9,554 nt of DNA from CAZEVY01 sp964515555 (lineage in GTDB: Bacteria > Acidobacteriota > Terriglobia > Bryobacterales > Bryobacteraceae). The translations under genes and the position numbers were made by a program. Within the stretch, counting starts at the first letter, position 1, and the number at the start of each line of letters is the position of its first letter. The notes under the pieces were generated by a model, which was not told the origin of the DNA, did no database searches, and saw only the letters and a list, made by a program, of their open reading frames with translations. The stretch lies in NCBI GenBank assembly GCA_964515555.1, contig CAZEVY010000148.1, positions 1 through 9,554 on the forward strand, read 5' to 3'. This document shows, one piece after another, positions 7,168-9,554 of this stretch.

Positions 7168-8346
7168 ATGAGAATCGCCTTCGTTTCGCGCGAGTATCCA
7201 CCGGCCACCGCCAAAGGCGGCCTCGGTTCGCAGACGTTTCTCAAAGCCCGCGGCATGGCCGAGCGCGGTCACCAGGTGTACGTCATCTCGCAGGCGCCGG
7301 ACGCGAACCCCCGCGAACTGATGGACGGACCGGTTCATGTCCGCCTGATCGCCGGACTCGAGACACGTTTCGACATTCACAACGAGGCCGTCGAGTGGCT
7401 GACCTACAGCGTGGAAGTGGCCGTGGCGCTCTCGCGGCTCGATCGCGAGGCGGCGCTCGACGTGGTGGACTTTCCGGAGTGGGGCGGAGAAGGCTACGTT
7501 TACCTGTTGAACCGCCTCGCCGGGTCGCGGCGGCCGCGCACAGCCGTCCACATCCACGGCCCGCTGGCGATGTTCCTGGAGCAGCTCGGCTGGCCCGATG
7601 CGGACTCCGTCTTCAGCCGCGTCGGCGCCGAGATGGAGGGCGCTTCGCTCCGTATGGCCGACGCGGTGTTTTCGTCCAGCCGATACTCGGCCGATCACTG
7701 CGTCCGGCGGTACGGTCTCTCACGGGACGGCATTCCGGTGATCCACACCGGCGTCGACATCGGGCATTTCGCGCCACGTCCCGGCGCCAAGGCATCACGT
7801 CCGACGATTTTGTTCGCCGGCAAGATCACGCCGAGCAAGGGAGTCCTTGAGCTGGTCGGCGCAGCCGAGCGTTTGCGGCCGGAGTTCCCGCATCTTCGCC
7901 TGCGGATGGTCGGGCGGCCCGATGCCGACTTGGTGACGAAACTCGACCGTCCCGGCCTGGTCGAGATTCCCGGATTCGTCGGCCGCGAGCAACTCCCGGA
8001 GGCGTACTCGAACGCCCATGTCTTCGCCGCGCCCTCTTTGTGCGAGGGCGGGCCCGGCTTCGTTTACTTGGAAGCAATGGCCTGCGGCGTGCCCGTGATC
8101 GGGTGCCGCGACACCGGCGCCGAAGAGGTGATCGAGGACGGCGTCAACGGGTTTCTCGTTCCCCGCGGGGATTCGGCCGCGCTGGAGCGAGCTCTGCGCG
8201 CCTTGCTCTCCGATGAGGCGTTGCGCGAGAAGATGGGCGGCGCGGCGCGCCGGCATGTCGAAAGCCAAGCATCGTCTCGCCGCTGCCTCGACCGCCTCGA
8301 GGAATTCTACCGTGACCTGGCGGGTGGAGGGCCGTTCACCTCATAG
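7168..8346 (+). CDS. Family 4 (GT-B) glycosyltransferase
   Basis: A 392-residue cytoplasmic or membrane-peripheral retaining glycosyltransferase that would move a sugar from a nucleotide-sugar donor onto a glycan or lipid acceptor; donor and acceptor are unknown. The ATG at 7168 gives the classic GT4 start MRIAFVSREYPP followed by GGLG (17-20), so the start is well supported even though no Shine-Dalgarno is visible. Other landmarks are HIHGP (His130), the linker VIHTGVDIGHF, the donor-site FAGKITPSKG (Lys219, Lys224), and CEGGPGFVYLEAMACGVPVIG near 292-312. The two glutamates of the usual E-x7-E motif are E293 and E302, one residue further apart than is typical. TGAEEVIEDGVNGFLV completes the fold. 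No membrane segments are seen. It converges on a GT2-type gene and is divergent from the deacetylase remnant, which fits surface polysaccharide or glycolipid synthesis. Family assignment is secure. Confidence 0.93.
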   Translation: MRIAFVSREYPPATAKGGLGSQTFLKARGMAERGHQVYVISQAPDANPRELMDGPVHVRLIAGLETRFDIHNEAVEWLTYSVEVAVALSRLDREAALDVVDFPEWGGEGYVYLLNRLAGSRRPRTAVHIHGPLAMFLEQLGWPDADSVFSRVGAEMEGASLRMADAVFSSSRYSADHCVRRYGLSRDGIPVIHTGVDIGHFAPRPGAKASRPTILFAGKITPSKGVLELVGAAERLRPEFPHLRLRMVGRPDADLVTKLDRPGLVEIPGFVGREQLPEAYSNAHVFAAPSLCEGGPGFVYLEAMACGVPVIGCRDTGAEEVIEDGVNGFLVPRGDSAALERALRALLSDEALREKMGGAARRHVESQASSRRCLDRLEEFYRDLAGGGPFTS

Positions 8347-8426
8347 ACGCCCAAGACATGGTGCCACGAGCGCGATGTGGTCGCTCCCGCCACGAGAAAC
8401 TGACCAGGAACATCAACGGCGTGCAC

Positions 8427-8441
8427 CAGGTCAACGACCTG
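8427..8441. terminator. Possible bidirectional terminator stem-loop between convergent genes
   Basis: CAGGTC and GACCTG form a perfect 6 bp stem around an AAC loop, in the 125 bp gap between the two convergent glycosyltransferase genes. A second weaker stem (GAGCG with CGCTC) lies at about 8369-8387. Neither has a T-run, so the call rests on position more than on sequence. Confidence 0.3.
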
Positions 8442-8471
8442 CCTGTCGAAAAGCCGCATTGAGACGGGCGG

Positions 8472-9554
8472 TTAGTTCCTTAGGTCGAAGATGACGATCC
8501 GCTCATTGTCGAGCACGCACTGGTATCGCGACCGCAAATCGTGGAAAAATCCGGCGTAACACTCCAGCCACCAGAAGGAAGTCCACCATAAGACCAGGAA
8601 GCCGGCTCGTTTCCGCAGCCGCTCCAGCTCGCGAATCGCCGTAGCGTCGTCCGTGGGAGGACCCCAGTACTGTCCGGCTTTTTCGAGAAACGGTATGGCC
8701 GTTCGATCTGCGAAGGGCTGCTCCCCCAAGTCGCAATCATCGACCAGAATCATCGATTCGCCGGTCGGAATCACCGACGCCAGTTCCTCTCGCGCGGCCT
8801 GGAGCTTGACGATCCACCGGCAGTTGATGTTCCGCTGCCGCCAGCCGTCGAGATCCGCAGGAATCCCCTGCTTCCCAAGCCAACCGGCTAGCGCCGCTGA
8901 ACAAGATTCAAATCGGCGGAGATCCTCGGCGATTGTCTCCTGACTCATCGACCGGCCCCAGCCATTGTTTGCGCCGTGCGCCCGGTAGCGGCCCAACGAG
9001 TCCGGGATCCAGGTGACCCGCCCCAGAACAGGCGCCAGGGTCAACAAATAGGCGTCGGGGCCGACCCGGTATTCACGTTCCGGCAACGGCATCACCAGGT
9101 CGAGAAAACTCCGAGCCCAGGCGTTGCCCGACGTGGGCGTGGTGTAGTTCCAGTCGTAGAACGGACCGTCGCGAATCGACGCCTCCCGCAAGTCCACGGG
9201 CGCTGGTCCCCGTTTGGGAAGAACCCCGCCAGTCTCGCGACCATCCCGGCTGATGATGCGCAGCGGCCAATGCACCTGGACCGTCGCCGAGTCGGAGAAC
9301 GAAGGGAGAACCCTCTCGATGGCTGTCGAATCGAGGCAATCGTCGGAGTCGAGAAAACAAACGACATTCCCGTGGCTGGCACGAAATCCCGCGTTAAACG
9401 CCGATGCTTGACCGCCGTTGTCCTTACAAATGGATGTAATCCTAGTACCGTAGGCGGCAATGATTTCCTGAGAACCGTCTACGGAGCCGTCGTCGACGAC
9501 GATCACTTCGACATTCGGATACTTCTGCGCGAGAGCGCTCTCGATCGCCACCGC
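8472..9554 (-). CDS. Family 2 glycosyltransferase with extra C-terminal domain; 5' end beyond window
   Basis: Partial inverting GT-A glycosyltransferase, 360 residues visible. The frame is open to the right edge and the first visible residues (AVAIESALAQKYPN) are already inside the fold. Roughly the first 20-25 residues are therefore missing, and the GTG at 9551 is not the real start. Numbered from the edge, VVDDGS (19-24) is the nucleotide-binding strand, DNGGQASAFNAG (45-56) is typical of the family, and DSDD (69-72) is the metal-binding DxD site. GPDAYL and RYRAHGANN follow in the acceptor half. Residues from about 250 to the end form a separate region: ILVDDCDLGEQPF, then WGPPTDDATAIRELERLR, an aromatic stretch LVLWWTSFWWLECYAGFF and CVLDNERIVIFDLRN. 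I recall similar tails on other bacterial GT2 proteins but cannot name a domain. GC is visibly lower than in its neighbours. Target unknown. Confidence 0.92.
   Translation of the reverse strand, partial: AVAIESALAQKYPNVEVIVVDDGSVDGSQEIIAAYGTRITSICKDNGGQASAFNAGFRASHGNVVCFLDSDDCLDSTAIERVLPSFSDSATVQVHWPLRIISRDGRETGGVLPKRGPAPVDLREASIRDGPFYDWNYTTPTSGNAWARSFLDLVMPLPEREYRVGPDAYLLTLAPVLGRVTWIPDSLGRYRAHGANNGWGRSMSQETIAEDLRRFESCSAALAGWLGKQGIPADLDGWRQRNINCRWIVKLQAAREELASVIPTGESMILVDDCDLGEQPFADRTAIPFLEKAGQYWGPPTDDATAIRELERLRKRAGFLVLWWTSFWWLECYAGFFHDLRSRYQCVLDNERIVIFDLRN

Noticed and set aside
6902..7171. Plus-strand ORF of 89 codons with a hydrophobic stretch, resembling a small membrane protein
   Set aside because: It lies opposite the conserved part of the deacetylase remnant, whose family match is much stronger. 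It has no ribosome binding site.
8358..8462. Plus-strand ORF of 34 codons ending in INGVHQVNDLPVEKPH
   Set aside because: The last residues look protein-like and could be the tail of a lost gene, perhaps BON-domain-like. It is too short, lacks a ribosome binding site and cannot be assigned.
9549..9551. GTG as start codon of the GT2 gene
   Set aside because: The frame continues upstream to the window edge, and the GT2 fold needs a first beta-strand before this point. This is an internal valine codon.
1..9554. CRISPR array, tRNA or rRNA genes, insertion sequence ends, defence genes
   Set aside because: No direct-repeat arrays, cloverleaf-like sequences, transposase motifs or known defence domains were seen on either strand.

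Overview
The window is GC-rich bacterial DNA. Three sampled 60-base lines, counted by eye, gave about 70% GC in gltB, 68% in the GT4 gene, and 45-53% in the right-hand GT2 gene. Acidobacteriota (Bryobacter/Solibacter-like) is my best guess at the host, from gene types and style only. No RNA gene, CRISPR array, insertion sequence or phage gene was found.

Left part (1-4657, all minus strand). A glutamate synthase large-subunit gene (gltB) runs off the left edge, so only its N-terminal 994 codons are present. It has its own near-consensus sigma-70-type promoter (TTGACT, 17 bp, TATACT) in the 117 bp gap that separates it from an exported M20-family amidohydrolase gene of the AbgB type. That gap is AT-rich compared with its surroundings.

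Centre (4658-6556). An 84 bp divergent intergenic region carries an 8 bp perfect inverted repeat. It separates the amidohydrolase from a plus-strand gene for a 604-residue radical SAM protein with an N-terminal B12-binding-like Rossmann domain. I cannot give this protein a substrate, and it is the most interesting gene here.

Gap (6557-7167). There is no intact gene. Within it, on the minus strand, lies the first part of a ChbG/YdjC-type carbohydrate deacetylase (6856-7092). The remnant is cut off by an apparent frameshift or deletion near its conserved metal-binding histidine. The rest of the gap contains several hairpin-forming sequences.

Right part (7168-9554). Two convergent glycosyltransferase genes, a GT4-type (plus) and a GT2-type (minus, 5' end beyond the right edge), are separated by 125 bp. 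With the deacetylase remnant they suggest the edge of a surface-glycan locus. The lower GC of the GT2 gene hints at separate acquisition.

The left and right halves show no clear functional link. I found no convincing multi-gene novel system. The points most worth checking are the radical SAM protein, the Cys-to-Glu change at a predicted metal ligand of the amidohydrolase, and the decayed deacetylase.
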